Part shown: piece by piece, positions 29,138 to 37,997 of the stretch
How the letters are laid out: each line of letters opens with the position of its first letter
Numbering within the stretch: the first letter of the stretch is position 1
NCBI GenBank assembly: GCA_003104975.1
Contig: PQAM01000010.1
Location: forward strand, 548,577 to 612,576
Direction: 5' to 3'
DNA: 64,000 nucleotides
Source: Candidatus Methylomirabilota bacterium
GTDB taxonomy: Bacteria; Methylomirabilota; Methylomirabilia; Methylomirabilales; Methylomirabilaceae
Program-made: the position numbers and the translations under genes
Notes under the pieces: generated by a model
The model's database searches: none
What the model saw: the letters and a program-made list of their open reading frames with translations, nothing else
What the model was told of the DNA's origin: nothing

Positions 29138-30019
29138 CTACGGAGTTGAGGGACTCGCCTTGCCATTATTGCCCGATTCGCTCACCCCAAGCCCTACGCC
29201 CAGCCCAATGGCGCCAAGCCCAACGAGGACCCCAGTAACTGTCTCTGCCCGGGTGCCCGATCCCGTCTCTACAACCGGGGCCTCCTCCGTTTCAGTGTTC
29301 CCGGTGTCGGTACCGGTGGAACCGGTTTCGTCGGCCGCGTCACCTGGAATCGCCTGTGCCAGCAGGACGCCAAAATCGTGATCAGGAGCGCCAACCTGGG
29401 GTATATAGACGCTTTGTCCGGCCTTTACAACGTGGATGCCGGGATCATTCGCGGACCTGGCAAGCATCCCGCCCTGTTCGAGACTCAGGCGGGACCCGCC
29501 GCGCGCGTTGACGACGATGGTCCCTACCGAGTCAGAGGTGGACAACGTTGTCGAGTTCGCCTTGAGAACGGCCGGGCGATTTCCCGCACTGCCGGGTTCG
29601 GTCTGATAGCGGACGCTTGGCGTAATGAAGACTGAACCGGATGAGTTGGGTATCCTGAAGAGAACCTGGCCAACGGCAATTTTCACCACAGGCGCAGTTC
29701 GTGATCCGGCCAACCCGATAAGTGTTTGCGGCCGCAGTTCGAGCTGGGTCCCATCCTTCAGCAGCAACGATGCGGTACCCTTTCCGGACCGCAGCATGGT
29801 CCCGCCATATATCGGGCTGGAGGACGCAGGCAGCGTCGTCCACTGCCGGCCATCGATGGCTACCTGAGCGTCCTGTAATCCGGTTGCCAACCCCAGTGTC
29901 GGCTCCGCCGCCCGTGCGGATGGCGGGATGACTGCGGCCAGATTCCAGGCCAGAAAACTGATGAGAGTTACCTGCGCCGGACGGGTGAGGAAGAGACGGT
30001 TATGGCAGGTCGTGCGCAT
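29138..30019 (-). CDS. Secreted FecR-domain-like protein
   Basis: The 293-residue protein has a signal peptide ending near SARAAEP and a FecR-like beta-rich domain. Recognisable pieces are SPIYGGTMLRSGKGTASLLLKDGTQLELRP and GTIVVNARGGSRLSLEQGG. A Thr/Glu-rich linker follows and then a Gly-rich hydrophobic helix (about residues 257-275). FecR-like proteins outside iron signalling are common in exopolysaccharide loci. A good GAAGGAGGG ribosome site precedes the ATG. It is the first gene of the export operon, behind the promoter at 30153-30181. Confidence 0.78.
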   Translation of the reverse strand: MRTTCHNRLFLTRPAQVTLISFLAWNLAAVIPPSARAAEPTLGLATGLQDAQVAIDGRQWTTLPASSSPIYGGTMLRSGKGTASLLLKDGTQLELRPQTLIGLAGSRTAPVVKIAVGQVLFRIPNSSGSVFITPSVRYQTEPGSAGNRPAVLKANSTTLSTSDSVGTIVVNARGGSRLSLEQGGMLARSANDPGIHVVKAGQSVYIPQVGAPDHDFGVLLAQAIPGDAADETGSTGTDTGNTETEEAPVVETGSGTRAETVTGVLVGLGAIGLGVGLGVSESGNNGKASPSTP

Positions 30020-30152
30020 TATTTGCCCTCCTTCGCCAAGCAGGTTGCCCCGGTAGGACCGTTGATATACATTCGCATTTTACGCCTCTATGCCGGCTAC
30101 TGACGCCGCAGTTTGGATCGTTACTAAAGATGACGTATTCTTCATTTGAAGA

Positions 30153-30181
30153 TATATAAAACTCGATTACACCAATGTCAA
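30153..30181 (-). promoter_or_regulatory. Near-consensus sigma-70 promoter of the polysaccharide export operon
   Basis: Read on the minus strand, TTGACA (30181-30176) is followed by a 17-base spacer and TATATA (30158-30153). It lies in an AT-rich 390-base gap and gives a leader of about 127 bases before the FecR-like gene. The remainder of the gap (30182-30374) is AT-rich and holds no gene that I can see. Confidence 0.7.
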
Positions 30182-30374
30182 GTATATTTTAGCAGCGAAC
30201 CAATAAATCTGATGAGTGTTTATCTGTTAATGTAATTAGAATGATATATATACTGGGTGAATCTATGTTGAGCTGACTAACGATATGTCGATGTTCACAA
30301 GCTGCACAGGGGCGGCCTATCCTTTCCCGTTGCGTGGCCATCATGGGAATACGCTTCGGCGCCCAGGATTTATA

Positions 30375-30403
30375 TTGACAGCGCTCTGAGGGCTCACTAC
30401 AGT
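30375..30403 (+). promoter_or_regulatory. Candidate sigma-70 promoter of tilS
   Basis: TTGACA (30375-30380), a 17-base spacer and TACAGT (30398-30403) lie about 60 bases upstream of the tilS start. It is divergent from the export-operon promoter about 200 bases away. Confidence 0.55.
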
Positions 30404-30461
30404 AGTTCCTGGGGTGATAGGGTGTAAATGGCCGTTACATGCGGGTTTATGGGCTTACGTG

Positions 30462-31871
30462 ATGAAGGACCGGCTGCTGCATAAGGTGCAAGAGACGATC
30501 GACCGGCATCGGATGGTGACGGTCGGGGAGAGGATCGTCATTGCGGTCTCCGGCGGCATTGATTCGATGGTCATGCTCCATCTTCTGATGCGCCTTCGAG
30601 AGCGATATGCCGTCGTACTCCATGTCGCCCATCTCGACCACGATCTTCGCGGGGCAGAATCGGCCGCGGCTGCCGACTTCGTGCGAAACTATTGTGAGAC
30701 CCATCAGATTCCAGCGACGATGACCAGGGCTGACGGCAGGATGTTGCGAGACCGCAGATTCGACTCGCTGCAGGCCGCGGCTCGCACACTTCGCTACCGG
30801 TTTCTCGAGGAGGTGGGGGATAGGCAGCGGGCCGCCAGAATCGCCCTAGGCCATCATCGTGACGATCAGGCGGAGACCGTCCTGATGAACCTGCTTCGAG
30901 GATCGGGCGTGCGAGGGCTTGGCGGAATCCCGCCGGTGAGGGGCCGGATCGTCCGTCCATTGATTGATTGCGAACGGGAGGAGATCGAGCAGTACGCGCG
31001 GAAAGAGCGGATTCCTTATGTCGAGGATTCGTCAAACCGCAGTCTTGCCTATCGTCGGAATCGAATCCGACTGGGACTGTTGCCGGAGTTGGCCAAACGA
31101 TACAATCCGCGCATTATGTACGCCCTGGCAAATGCGGCAACGATCTTCGAGGCCGAAGACGCGTTGTTGAACGAGATGGTGGAAAAAGAGTTTCACGCCT
31201 TGGTGATCTCGCAATCGTCTCAAGAGGTGGCGCTGTCGATTCCCTCCATGGCGGGCCTTCCCAGCGCCCTGAGATGGCGCGTTATCCGTCGATCCGCAGA
31301 AGCGTTGGGTGCAGGCCGTTCGGGGCTGACCTTTCAACAGACTCTGGCTGTCGATCGGCTGCTGGAAGCGCCGGGCGGCGTCGTTCACGCGCCGGGCGGA
31401 TTGCGCGTGAGGCGAGCCGACGAGGGCCTGATCTTCGCGATTGAGAGGGCTCGGGTGCGGGACCGCATCGCCGCCTGTTCCCTGGTCGTGCCCGGATTGA
31501 CGGTCATTCCGACCGCTTCGCTCAGCCTCCACAGTGAGATGCTGGAACAGGGGGCGGTGGTCCGGCCTACTGGCGATACCCGGATTGCCCTGCTTGACGG
31601 CGACCGTACCGGGACTGCCTTGCATGTCAGGGGATGGGAAGCGGGCGACCGATTTGTTCCCTTCGGGATGAGTGGTCGCAAGAAGCTCCAGGACTTTTTT
31701 GTAGACGCCAAGGTGCCGCGCGAAGACCGCGGGCGGATCCCGTTGGTGGTGTCTGGCGGTCAGATCGTCTGGGTTGTGGGTTTTCGCACCGACGAACGTT
31801 TCAGGGTGACCGCTGCGACGCGGCGTATCCTTCGGGTTTGTGCAGTTACTACAGGTGACGACGGACGGTAA
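30462..31871 (+). CDS. tilS: tRNA(Ile)-lysidine synthase
   Basis: TilS attaches lysine to C34 of the CAU anticodon tRNA-Ile, switching it to AUA reading. The PP-loop SGGIDSM (near residue 30), HLDHDLRG, the LGHHRDDQAETVLMNLLRGSGVRGL segment and the C-terminal TilS domain (GWEAGDRFVPFG...KKLQDFFVDAKVPREDR) are all present. The ATG at 30462 gives 469 residues. An upstream extension to 30414 is possible but unsupported by family similarity. The order tilS then ftsH is widespread, but hpt, often between them, is absent here. Confidence 0.95.
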   Translation: MKDRLLHKVQETIDRHRMVTVGERIVIAVSGGIDSMVMLHLLMRLRERYAVVLHVAHLDHDLRGAESAAAADFVRNYCETHQIPATMTRADGRMLRDRRFDSLQAAARTLRYRFLEEVGDRQRAARIALGHHRDDQAETVLMNLLRGSGVRGLGGIPPVRGRIVRPLIDCEREEIEQYARKERIPYVEDSSNRSLAYRRNRIRLGLLPELAKRYNPRIMYALANAATIFEAEDALLNEMVEKEFHALVISQSSQEVALSIPSMAGLPSALRWRVIRRSAEALGAGRSGLTFQQTLAVDRLLEAPGGVVHAPGGLRVRRADEGLIFAIERARVRDRIAACSLVVPGLTVIPTASLSLHSEMLEQGAVVRPTGDTRIALLDGDRTGTALHVRGWEAGDRFVPFGMSGRKKLQDFFVDAKVPREDRGRIPLVVSGGQIVWVVGFRTDERFRVTAATRRILRVCAVTTGDDGR

Positions 31872-31941
31872 TCACATGATCGCACGCCCGTGCTAATCCG
31901 CACATTCGTCCGTCGTTGGTCCGAACGTCCCCGCTCCCGTC

Positions 31942-31993
31942 GTGAAATCCCCCCAACGCCCCTTTTGAAAAGGGGGCGTTGGGGGGATTTCAC
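31942..31993. repeat. 52-base near-perfect palindrome between tilS and ftsH
   Basis: The sequence GTGAAATCCCCCCAACGCCC is followed by a TTTTGAAAA loop and its inverted copy ending GATTTCAC, with a single C/G count difference. It would form a very stable hairpin on either strand. Lacking a trailing T-run, it looks more like a dispersed palindromic repeat than a classical terminator, though it may stop tilS transcription. The rest of the gap (31872-32178) holds this palindrome and a promoter. Confidence 0.88.
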
Positions 31994-32074
31994 TGGGCGT
32001 TACAACTTTCATGCCCACGGGCGCGCCGCCAGCGCATGGAGCAGCGGTTAGACGGACGATCATCGTGTATTGCG

Positions 32075-32103
32075 TTGAAGACGTACAAGCGATTTGATAT
32101 AGT
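32075..32103 (+). promoter_or_regulatory. Candidate sigma-70 promoter of ftsH
   Basis: TTGAAG (32075-32080), a 17-base spacer and TATAGT (32098-32103) would start transcription near 32110. That supports translation from the TTG at 32179 rather than the ATG at 32113, which would be at the very 5' end. Confidence 0.58.
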
Positions 32104-32178
32104 AAGTTACGAATGCCATCCGTCGTACCCACTGACATGTCGCGTGAGGAAGAGAGATCGATGGGAGGAGGTACAAGG

Positions 32179-33990
32179 TTGAGCCCGTTCTTCAAGAATC
32201 TGGCGCTGTGGCTTGTCATCGGACTTATTATGGTACTGGTCTTCAACATTTTCAGCCAGAACCAGCCACAGGAAAAGGAGATGATCTTCAGCGACTTTAT
32301 GACCAAGGCGGCCAAGGGTGAGGTCGTGGAGGTGATCGTGAAGGGTCCGGACATCAAAGGGAAGCTCACCACGGGCGAAAACTTCCGGACGTACGCCGCC
32401 GACGATAAGGATATGATTTCCGAGCTGCGACAGAAAGGGGTTCGGATTATTGCGAAACCGGTCGACGAGAATCCTTGGTACATTACTATCTTGCTCTCAT
32501 GGCTACCGATGCTGCTGTTCATCGGCGTCTGGATCTTCTTTATGCGTCAGATGCAGGGTGGGGGGGTGAAGGCCCTCTCGTTCGGCAAGAGCCGGGCTCG
32601 CCTGCTGTCCGACAAGCAAAACAAGGTGACCTTTGCCGATGTGGCCGGTGCGGACGAGGCCAAGGAGGAACTGCGGGAGATCATTGAGTTTCTGAAGGAC
32701 CCGCCGAAGTTTCAGAAACTGGGCGGGAGGATTCCCAAGGGTGTGTTGCTCATGGGCCCCCCGGGTACGGGGAAGACGCTGTTGGCGCGCGCTATCGCAG
32801 GCGAGGCGAATGCGCCGTTCTTCAGTATCTCGGGTTCGGATTTTGTCGAAATGTTCGTCGGTGTCGGCGCCTCACGCGTACGCGACCTCTTTGATCAGGG
32901 GAAGAAGCATGCCCCGTGTATTATTTTTATGGATGAGATCGACGCGGTAGGGAGGCATCGGGGGGCCGGTCTGGGCGGCGGTCACGACGAGCGGGAGCAG
33001 ACGCTGAATCAACTCCTGGTTGAAATGGACGGCTTCGAATCGAATGACGGGGTGATTCTGGTTGCAGCAACCAACCGCCCCGATGTCCTGGACCCGGCAT
33101 TGCTTCGACCGGGGCGGTTTGATCGCCAGGTCGTGGTGGCGAGACCTGATCTGAAGGGCCGCGAAGGGATCCTGCGCGTTCATACGAAAAAGATCCCGAT
33201 AGACGCCGATGTCGATCTCTCGCTCCTGGCTCGCGGGACCCCCGGTTTTTCCGGAGCCGATTTAGCCAACCTGGTCAATGAGGCGGCCCTGCTGGCCGCC
33301 CGGCAAAATAAGAAAACGGTCTGCATGGTGGACTTCGAGAACGCCAAAGACAAGGTGCTTATGGGCGTAGAGCGCAAGAGCATCGTGATCAGCGAACAGG
33401 AGCGGAAGGTGACCGCCTATCATGAGGCCGGACATACGCTGGTGGCGAAGGTTCTCCCTGGGACCGACCCGATTCACAAGGTGACGATCATCCCGCGTGG
33501 TAGAGCGCTGGGTATGACCCAGCAGTTGCCCGTCGACGAGAAGCACAACTACGCAAAAGAGTACCTCCTCAATGAAATTGCCATCATGATGGGCGGTCGC
33601 GTTGCGGAGGAGTTGGTTATCGGGCAGATTACCACCGGGGCCGGCAACGATATCGAGCGGGCCACCGATCTGGCGAGGAAGATGGTGTGCGAGTGGGGGA
33701 TGAGTGAAAAGCTCGGTCCGCTGACATTCGGTAAGCGCGAAGAGATGATCTTCCTGGGCCGCGAGATTGCCCAACACCAGGACTATAGCGAGCATACGGC
33801 AGTAGAGATCGATCGAGAGGTCAAGCAGATCGTTGTGACCAACTATGAAAAGGCCAAGACGCTGATTATGGAGCGAATCGGCATTCTGCACGCCCTGGCC
33901 AAGGCGCTGCTGGAAACCGAGGTGCTTGATGGTTTTCAGATCGATGCGATCGTGAACGGATCCGCCGCCCCGGCCCAGGCGCGCGTCTGA
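32179..33990 (+). CDS. ftsH: ATP-dependent zinc metalloprotease FtsH
   Basis: FtsH degrades membrane and short-lived cytosolic proteins. It has two N-terminal membrane helices (about residues 6-24 and 105-125), the AAA domain with Walker A GPPGTGKT, Walker [10 protein letters not shown], the second region of homology near RPGRFD, and the zinc site HEAGH. An exact GGAGGAGGT ribosome site at 32164-32172 lies six bases before a TTG at 32179. The resulting [15 protein letters not shown] start matches homologues. ATGs at 32113 and 32161 are less likely. Length is about 603. Confidence 0.95.
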   Translation: MSPFFKNLALWLVIGLIMVLVFNIFSQNQPQEKEMIFSDFMTKAAKGEVVEVIVKGPDIKGKLTTGENFRTYAADDKDMISELRQKGVRIIAKPVDENPWYITILLSWLPMLLFIGVWIFFMRQMQGGGVKALSFGKSRARLLSDKQNKVTFADVAGADEAKEELREIIEFLKDPPKFQKLGGRIPKGVLLMGPPGTGKTLLARAIAGEANAPFFSISGSDFVEMFVGVGASRVRDLFDQGKKHAPCIIFMDEIDAVGRHRGAGLGGGHDEREQTLNQLLVEMDGFESNDGVILVAATNRPDVLDPALLRPGRFDRQVVVARPDLKGREGILRVHTKKIPIDADVDLSLLARGTPGFSGADLANLVNEAALLAARQNKKTVCMVDFENAKDKVLMGVERKSIVISEQERKVTAYHEAGHTLVAKVLPGTDPIHKVTIIPRGRALGMTQQLPVDEKHNYAKEYLLNEIAIMMGGRVAEELVIGQITTGAGNDIERATDLARKMVCEWGMSEKLGPLTFGKREEMIFLGREIAQHQDYSEHTAVEIDREVKQIVVTNYEKAKTLIMERIGILHALAKALLETEVLDGFQIDAIVNGSAAPAQARV

Positions 33991-34092
33991 TGCCCGGGCG
34001 GGAACGCCTGAACAATCATCGTCTGCAGTGTGTGACCTCAAGTTCTCGCCTGTCCTCTGTGCCGGCTTGTACGTCGAATCACGCACTCAATG

Positions 34093-34140
34093 ATGCGATG
34101 GCGCAATTGACGCCACAGACGCGATGACGCAATCGACGCA
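34093..34140. repeat. Period-9 ACGCANNAG array overlapping the folP start
   Basis: ACGC-like cores begin at 34093, 34101, 34110, 34119, 34127 and 34136. The proposed folP ATG at 34124 lies inside the array, so the first residues of folP (MTQSTQ) are repeat-encoded if that start is used. Confidence 0.82.
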
Positions 34141-34975
34141 GGGAAGTTTTCGCTGCCGGGATCATCTGTTGAATGTGCAAGATAAGACCCGGATCGTGGC
34201 GGTATTGAACATTACTCCCGATTCATTTTCTGATGGCGGGCGTTTTCTCGATGCCGAGACAGCCATCGACCAGGCCATGCGGATGGTGGAGGAGGGCGCC
34301 GATATTCTGGAGTTGGGCGGCGAATCGACCCGTCCGGGCGCCGCCCCTGTCCCAGTGGAAGAAGAGTTGCGTCGGATCGTTCCGGTGCTGCGGGACCTGC
34401 GACCGAAGCTGAGCATTCCGGTATCGGTGGATACCTATAAACCCGAGGTGGCGCGAATCGCCCTGGAAGAAGGGGCGGATATTATTAACGACGTGTACGG
34501 TGTACGGGGTGAGGGGCATCTGGCGGCGGTGGTAGCCGAGCAGCGGGCCGGTCTGGTGATCATGCACATGAAAGGGACCCCTCAGGACATGCAGATCGAG
34601 CCGCGCTATGACGATGTGGTGGGGGAGGTCTCGGACTTCCTGGCGGAGCGTATCACCTTTGCTGAACGGGCGGGCGTTCACCCGCAGTCCATCATTGTCG
34701 ATCCCGGCTTGGGATTCGGAAAGCGGTCGCAGGACAATCTCGCCCTTTTGCGGCATCTGGGGGAGTTGCATCGTTTGGGAAAGCCGATCATGATCGGACC
34801 ATCGCGCAAGTCGCTGGTCGGCGATGTGCTGAAGCTGCCGGTTGAGGAACGCCAGCACGGGACCGCAGCCTGCGTCGCTGCGGCGGTGCTGCAAGGGGCA
34901 GCCTTTGTCCGGGTGCATGAGATCCGGCCCTGCGCGCAGCTTGTCCGGATGTTGGACGCCATCAGGAGGGCGTAG
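34124..34975 (+). CDS. folP: Dihydropteroate synthase
   Basis: FolP condenses p-aminobenzoate with the pterin pyrophosphate in folate synthesis. The signatures VLNITPDSFSDGGRF (near residue 30), GGESTRPGA, INDVYGVRGEG, HMKGTPQDMQ, DPGLGFGK and GPSRKS are all present. The ATG at 34124 lies in a period-9 repeat. A GTG at 34175 or TTG at 34172 would give a start closer to many homologues. It is followed after five bases by cdaA, a common arrangement of folP, cdaA, cdaR and glmM. Confidence 0.94.
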   Translation: MTQSTQGSFRCRDHLLNVQDKTRIVAVLNITPDSFSDGGRFLDAETAIDQAMRMVEEGADILELGGESTRPGAAPVPVEEELRRIVPVLRDLRPKLSIPVSVDTYKPEVARIALEEGADIINDVYGVRGEGHLAAVVAEQRAGLVIMHMKGTPQDMQIEPRYDDVVGEVSDFLAERITFAERAGVHPQSIIVDPGLGFGKRSQDNLALLRHLGELHRLGKPIMIGPSRKSLVGDVLKLPVEERQHGTAACVAAAVLQGAAFVRVHEIRPCAQLVRMLDAIRRA

Positions 34976-34980
34976 TAGTT

Positions 34981-35802
34981 ATGTGGTCCACGATTGCCCA
35001 ATTTGGGTGGATTGACGCCGTCGATGTGCTGATCGTGGCGTTTGTCGCCTATCAGCTTCTCCTGATGTTCAAGGGGACGCGGGCGCTGCAGATGATCCTC
35101 GGTCTCGCGCTTGTCTACCTGGCATCCCGCATTGCGTTGAAAGGCGGTTTGTTGACCGTCAACTGGGTCTTGCAGAACTCGCTGGGTGTCTGGTTCCTCA
35201 TGGTCATCATTCTCTTTCAACCGGAGCTTCGACGGGCACTCGCGACGTTCGGCCTGCGTTCTCGGCTGCTTCGCGCCTTTACCAAACGCGAAGAGGCCTA
35301 CATGATCGACGAGATTGTCCGATCCGCGGCCTCCATGGCGGCGAAAAAGATCGGCGCGATCATTGTCGTAGAGCGGGAGACCAAACTGTCCGACTATATC
35401 GATTCCGGCGTGTCGCTTGACGCGCGTGTGTCGAGGCGATTGTTGGAATCGATCTTTTGCCAGGGTTCGCCGCTGCATGACGGCGCGGTGGTGATCCAGG
35501 GCGGGCGCGTCGCCGCCGCGTCGTGTCTGCTGCCCTTAACGCTGGCCGCCGATGTGAGCAGGGAGTTGGGAACCCGTCATCGCGCGGCCATCGGCCTGAC
35601 GGAGGAAACCGATGCCATCGCCATCGTTGTTTCAGAGGAGATGGGGAGCGTCTCGCTCGTTCACGCGGGGGCCATCAGCCAGGGTCTTGATGCGCAGAGG
35701 CTGCGGCGTCGACTCGTCGAACTGCTGGGACCGCCCGGTGTGGGCGGCCCGGGTGCGAAGTCGAAAAGCGAGGTCGTCGCATCTTCGGTCGTCAGAGGCT
35801 AG
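34981..35802 (+). CDS. cdaA: Diadenylate cyclase CdaA (DacA)
   Basis: CdaA makes c-di-AMP from two ATP. The 273-residue protein has three N-terminal membrane helices and a DAC domain with the catalytic DGAVVI (in SPLHDGAVVIQGGRVAA) and RHRAAIG motifs. Its neighbours cdaR and glmM form the conserved three-gene cassette in which CdaR and GlmM regulate CdaA activity. The ATG at 34981 follows folP by five bases. Confidence 0.95.
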   Translation: MWSTIAQFGWIDAVDVLIVAFVAYQLLLMFKGTRALQMILGLALVYLASRIALKGGLLTVNWVLQNSLGVWFLMVIILFQPELRRALATFGLRSRLLRAFTKREEAYMIDEIVRSAASMAAKKIGAIIVVERETKLSDYIDSGVSLDARVSRRLLESIFCQGSPLHDGAVVIQGGRVAAASCLLPLTLAADVSRELGTRHRAAIGLTEETDAIAIVVSEEMGSVSLVHAGAISQGLDAQRLRRRLVELLGPPGVGGPGAKSKSEVVASSVVRG

Positions 35803-35893
35803 GCGCCGAACGTGGCATATTGACCGCACGGCTTGACCTGTCGGATATACCGGCCCTTGCGTGGGGCGCCGCGCATCCGACGGTCGCGAAAGG

Positions 35894-36559
35894 ATGATGG
35901 CGAAAGGACTCTTCGATAATCTCGGGCTGAAGCTGGCGTCTCTGGCGCTTGCTTTCGCCTTGTGGATGGTCGTCTCCGGAGAACAGAGAGACGAACGAAC
36001 GGTCAATGCCCCGATCTCGCTGACGCGACTGCCGAACAATACGACGCTCGTGAACGGTCCCGGAGAGTTCGTCACCGTCCAGTTGCGGGGCCCGAAAAGT
36101 CTGATCTCCGGACTGTCGCCTGATGAGGTGGACGTCAATCTCGATCTGTCAACCTTGAAGGAAGGCGAGAATCTCGTGGCCGTCAAAACCGACCAGATTG
36201 ATGTTCCGCGCGGCGTTGAGGTCGTCCAGGTCTCGCCGAAGTGGGTCCGGCTGGTGCTGGAATCGATCTCGGAGCGGGTGGTGCGGGTAGCGGCCAGGGT
36301 AGAAGGGAATCCGGCTGCCGGGTACTATCTGAAGCGGGCCTCGGCACATCCCGATCGTGTCCGATTGGTGGGGCCGAAGAGCGAGGTCAATCGTCTGGAC
36401 AGGGTGTATACCTCGACCGTCAGCATTGAAGGCCGATCGCATGACTTCGGCGCCATGACCTCGCTTGAGCCGGTGGGGAAGTCGATCAGGATGCAGGGGC
36501 CGGACCGTGTGCGGGTGTCGGTCGAGATCAGAATGAATCCCAAACCCTCGGCTTCATAA
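35894..36559 (+). CDS. cdaR: YbbR-domain regulator CdaR
   Basis: CdaR is a membrane-anchored protein with extracytoplasmic YbbR domains that modulates CdaA. The product has one N-terminal helix (LKLASLALAFALWMVVSG) and two YbbR-like repeats, a short version with about 221 residues. The start is one of two tandem ATGs at 35894 and 35897, preceded by GAAAGG. The 91-base gap after cdaA contains no gene. Context between cdaA and glmM makes the call strong although YbbR sequences vary. Confidence 0.9.
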   Translation: MMAKGLFDNLGLKLASLALAFALWMVVSGEQRDERTVNAPISLTRLPNNTTLVNGPGEFVTVQLRGPKSLISGLSPDEVDVNLDLSTLKEGENLVAVKTDQIDVPRGVEVVQVSPKWVRLVLESISERVVRVAARVEGNPAAGYYLKRASAHPDRVRLVGPKSEVNRLDRVYTSTVSIEGRSHDFGAMTSLEPVGKSIRMQGPDRVRVSVEIRMNPKPSAS

Positions 36560-36601
36560 GATAACGACTGCGGCTACAGACCAGGAAAAGAAAGAAGGCG
36601 G

Positions 36602-37954
36602 GTGGTGCGAAAACTGTTCGGTACCGATGGGATTCGCGGTGTGGCCAATAAAGAGCCGATGACCCCGGAGACCATGGTGAAGGTTGGGCGGGCGGCCGCT
36701 CATCTGTTAAGGGGATCGACAGAACGACCGACGATCGTCATCGGAAAGGATACGCGGCTGACAGGCTATATGTTGGAGACGGCTTTGACCGCCGGTATCA
36801 CCTCGATGGGGGTCGATGTGTTGCTGGTCGGTCCGCTGCCGACGCCGGGCATCGCGTTCATCACCCGGAGCCTCCGGGCCGATGCCGGGGTGGTAATCTC
36901 GGCCTCTCACAACCCGTACGAGGACAATGGGATCAAGTTTTTCTCCTGCGATGGCCTGAAGTTGCCGGATGCGATGGAGCGGCAGATCGAGGTGTTGGTC
37001 TGCAATGGAGAAATCGACGGGATCAGGGCGGTTCCGAACGAGATCGGCAAGGCTTATCGGATAGAGGATGCCGTCGGCCGCTATATCGAATTTGCCAAGA
37101 ACACCCTCCCCAAGGGTATGACGTTGAAGGGGATGCGGGTCGTGGTTGACTGCGGCAACGGTGCGGCCTACAAGGTGTCGCCGACCATTCTGCGGGAGTT
37201 GAACGCGGAGGTCGTATCGCTGAACGTGCAACCCGACGGTACCAATATCAATAAGGGGTGTGGGTCGTTGCATCCCGAGGGGCTGCGGCGGGCAGTGGTA
37301 CAGCACAAGGCCCATATCGGATTTGCCCATGACGGGGATGCAGACCGGGTCCTGTGTGTGGACGAACAGGGCGAGTTGGCGGATGGGGATCATATTCTCG
37401 CCCTCTGCGCCCTCGATCTGAAGCGGGAGGGTCGCCTGTACGACGATACGATTGTTGCGACGGTAATGAGCAATATCGGCCTGGAACTGGCGATGCAGGA
37501 GGCCGGAATCAAGGTCGTACGAACCGCGGTGGGCGATCGGTATGTGCTGGAAGAGATGCTGGCCAAGCGATACATGTTGGGGGGTGAGCAGTCCGGACAT
37601 ATCATCTTCCTTGAACATCATACGACCGGAGACGGAATCGTCACCGCCCTGCAGGTGCTGGCCACCATGCGGCGTTGTGGAAAGCCGCTTTCGGAGCTGA
37701 AGACATGTATGACGTCGTACCCGCAGGTTTTGATCAACGTGCCTGTCTGGCGTCGGACTGCCGTTGAAGAACTGCCACTGGTCCAGGAGGCGATTCGAGC
37801 GGCAGAGGCGGGGATGAGGGGCAAGGGACGGATCCTGGTTCGGCTGTCCGGTACGGAGCCGGTGGCCCGTGTGATGGTGGAGGGCGAGGAACTCACGAAG
37901 ATCGAGCGCGTGGCGCGAACGATCGCGATGGTCATCGAGAGAGAACTGAGTTGA
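36602..37954 (+). CDS. glmM: Phosphoglucosamine mutase
   Basis: GlmM interconverts glucosamine 6- and 1-phosphate for peptidoglycan and lipopolysaccharide precursors. It has the phosphoserine loop ISASHNPYEDNGIKFF (near residue 100), the metal loop DGDADRVL, the sugar-binding GGEQSGHI and the phosphate-binding RLSGTEP. Its 450 residues are typical. The start is a GTG at 36602. It closes the cdaA-cdaR-glmM cassette. A short repeat junction separates it from pdxJ. Confidence 0.96.
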   Translation: MVRKLFGTDGIRGVANKEPMTPETMVKVGRAAAHLLRGSTERPTIVIGKDTRLTGYMLETALTAGITSMGVDVLLVGPLPTPGIAFITRSLRADAGVVISASHNPYEDNGIKFFSCDGLKLPDAMERQIEVLVCNGEIDGIRAVPNEIGKAYRIEDAVGRYIEFAKNTLPKGMTLKGMRVVVDCGNGAAYKVSPTILRELNAEVVSLNVQPDGTNINKGCGSLHPEGLRRAVVQHKAHIGFAHDGDADRVLCVDEQGELADGDHILALCALDLKREGRLYDDTIVATVMSNIGLELAMQEAGIKVVRTAVGDRYVLEEMLAKRYMLGGEQSGHIIFLEHHTTGDGIVTALQVLATMRRCGKPLSELKTCMTSYPQVLINVPVWRRTAVEELPLVQEAIRAAEAGMRGKGRILVRLSGTEPVARVMVEGEELTKIERVARTIAMVIERELS

Positions 37955-37960
37955 AGGCGA

Positions 37961-37981
37961 GTTCAACGTTCAAGGTTAGGG
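37961..37981. repeat. Two GTTCANN heptamers merging into GTTAGGG
   Basis: GTTCAAC (37961-37967) and GTTCAAG (37968-37974) are followed in register by GTTAGGG (37975-37981), so the two heptamer families meet here in the glmM-pdxJ gap. It is short and could be chance, but it matches the longer arrays. Confidence 0.6.
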
Positions 37982-37997
37982 GCACGAGGGGTGACGG

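Noticed and set aside
30019-30146. Cyclic-di-GMP riboswitch in the leader of the FecR-like gene
   Set aside because: The leader has hairpin potential but not the conserved GEMM core as I know it.
36707-37966. Long minus-strand open frame antisense to glmM
   Set aside because: Shadow of the phosphoglucosamine mutase gene.
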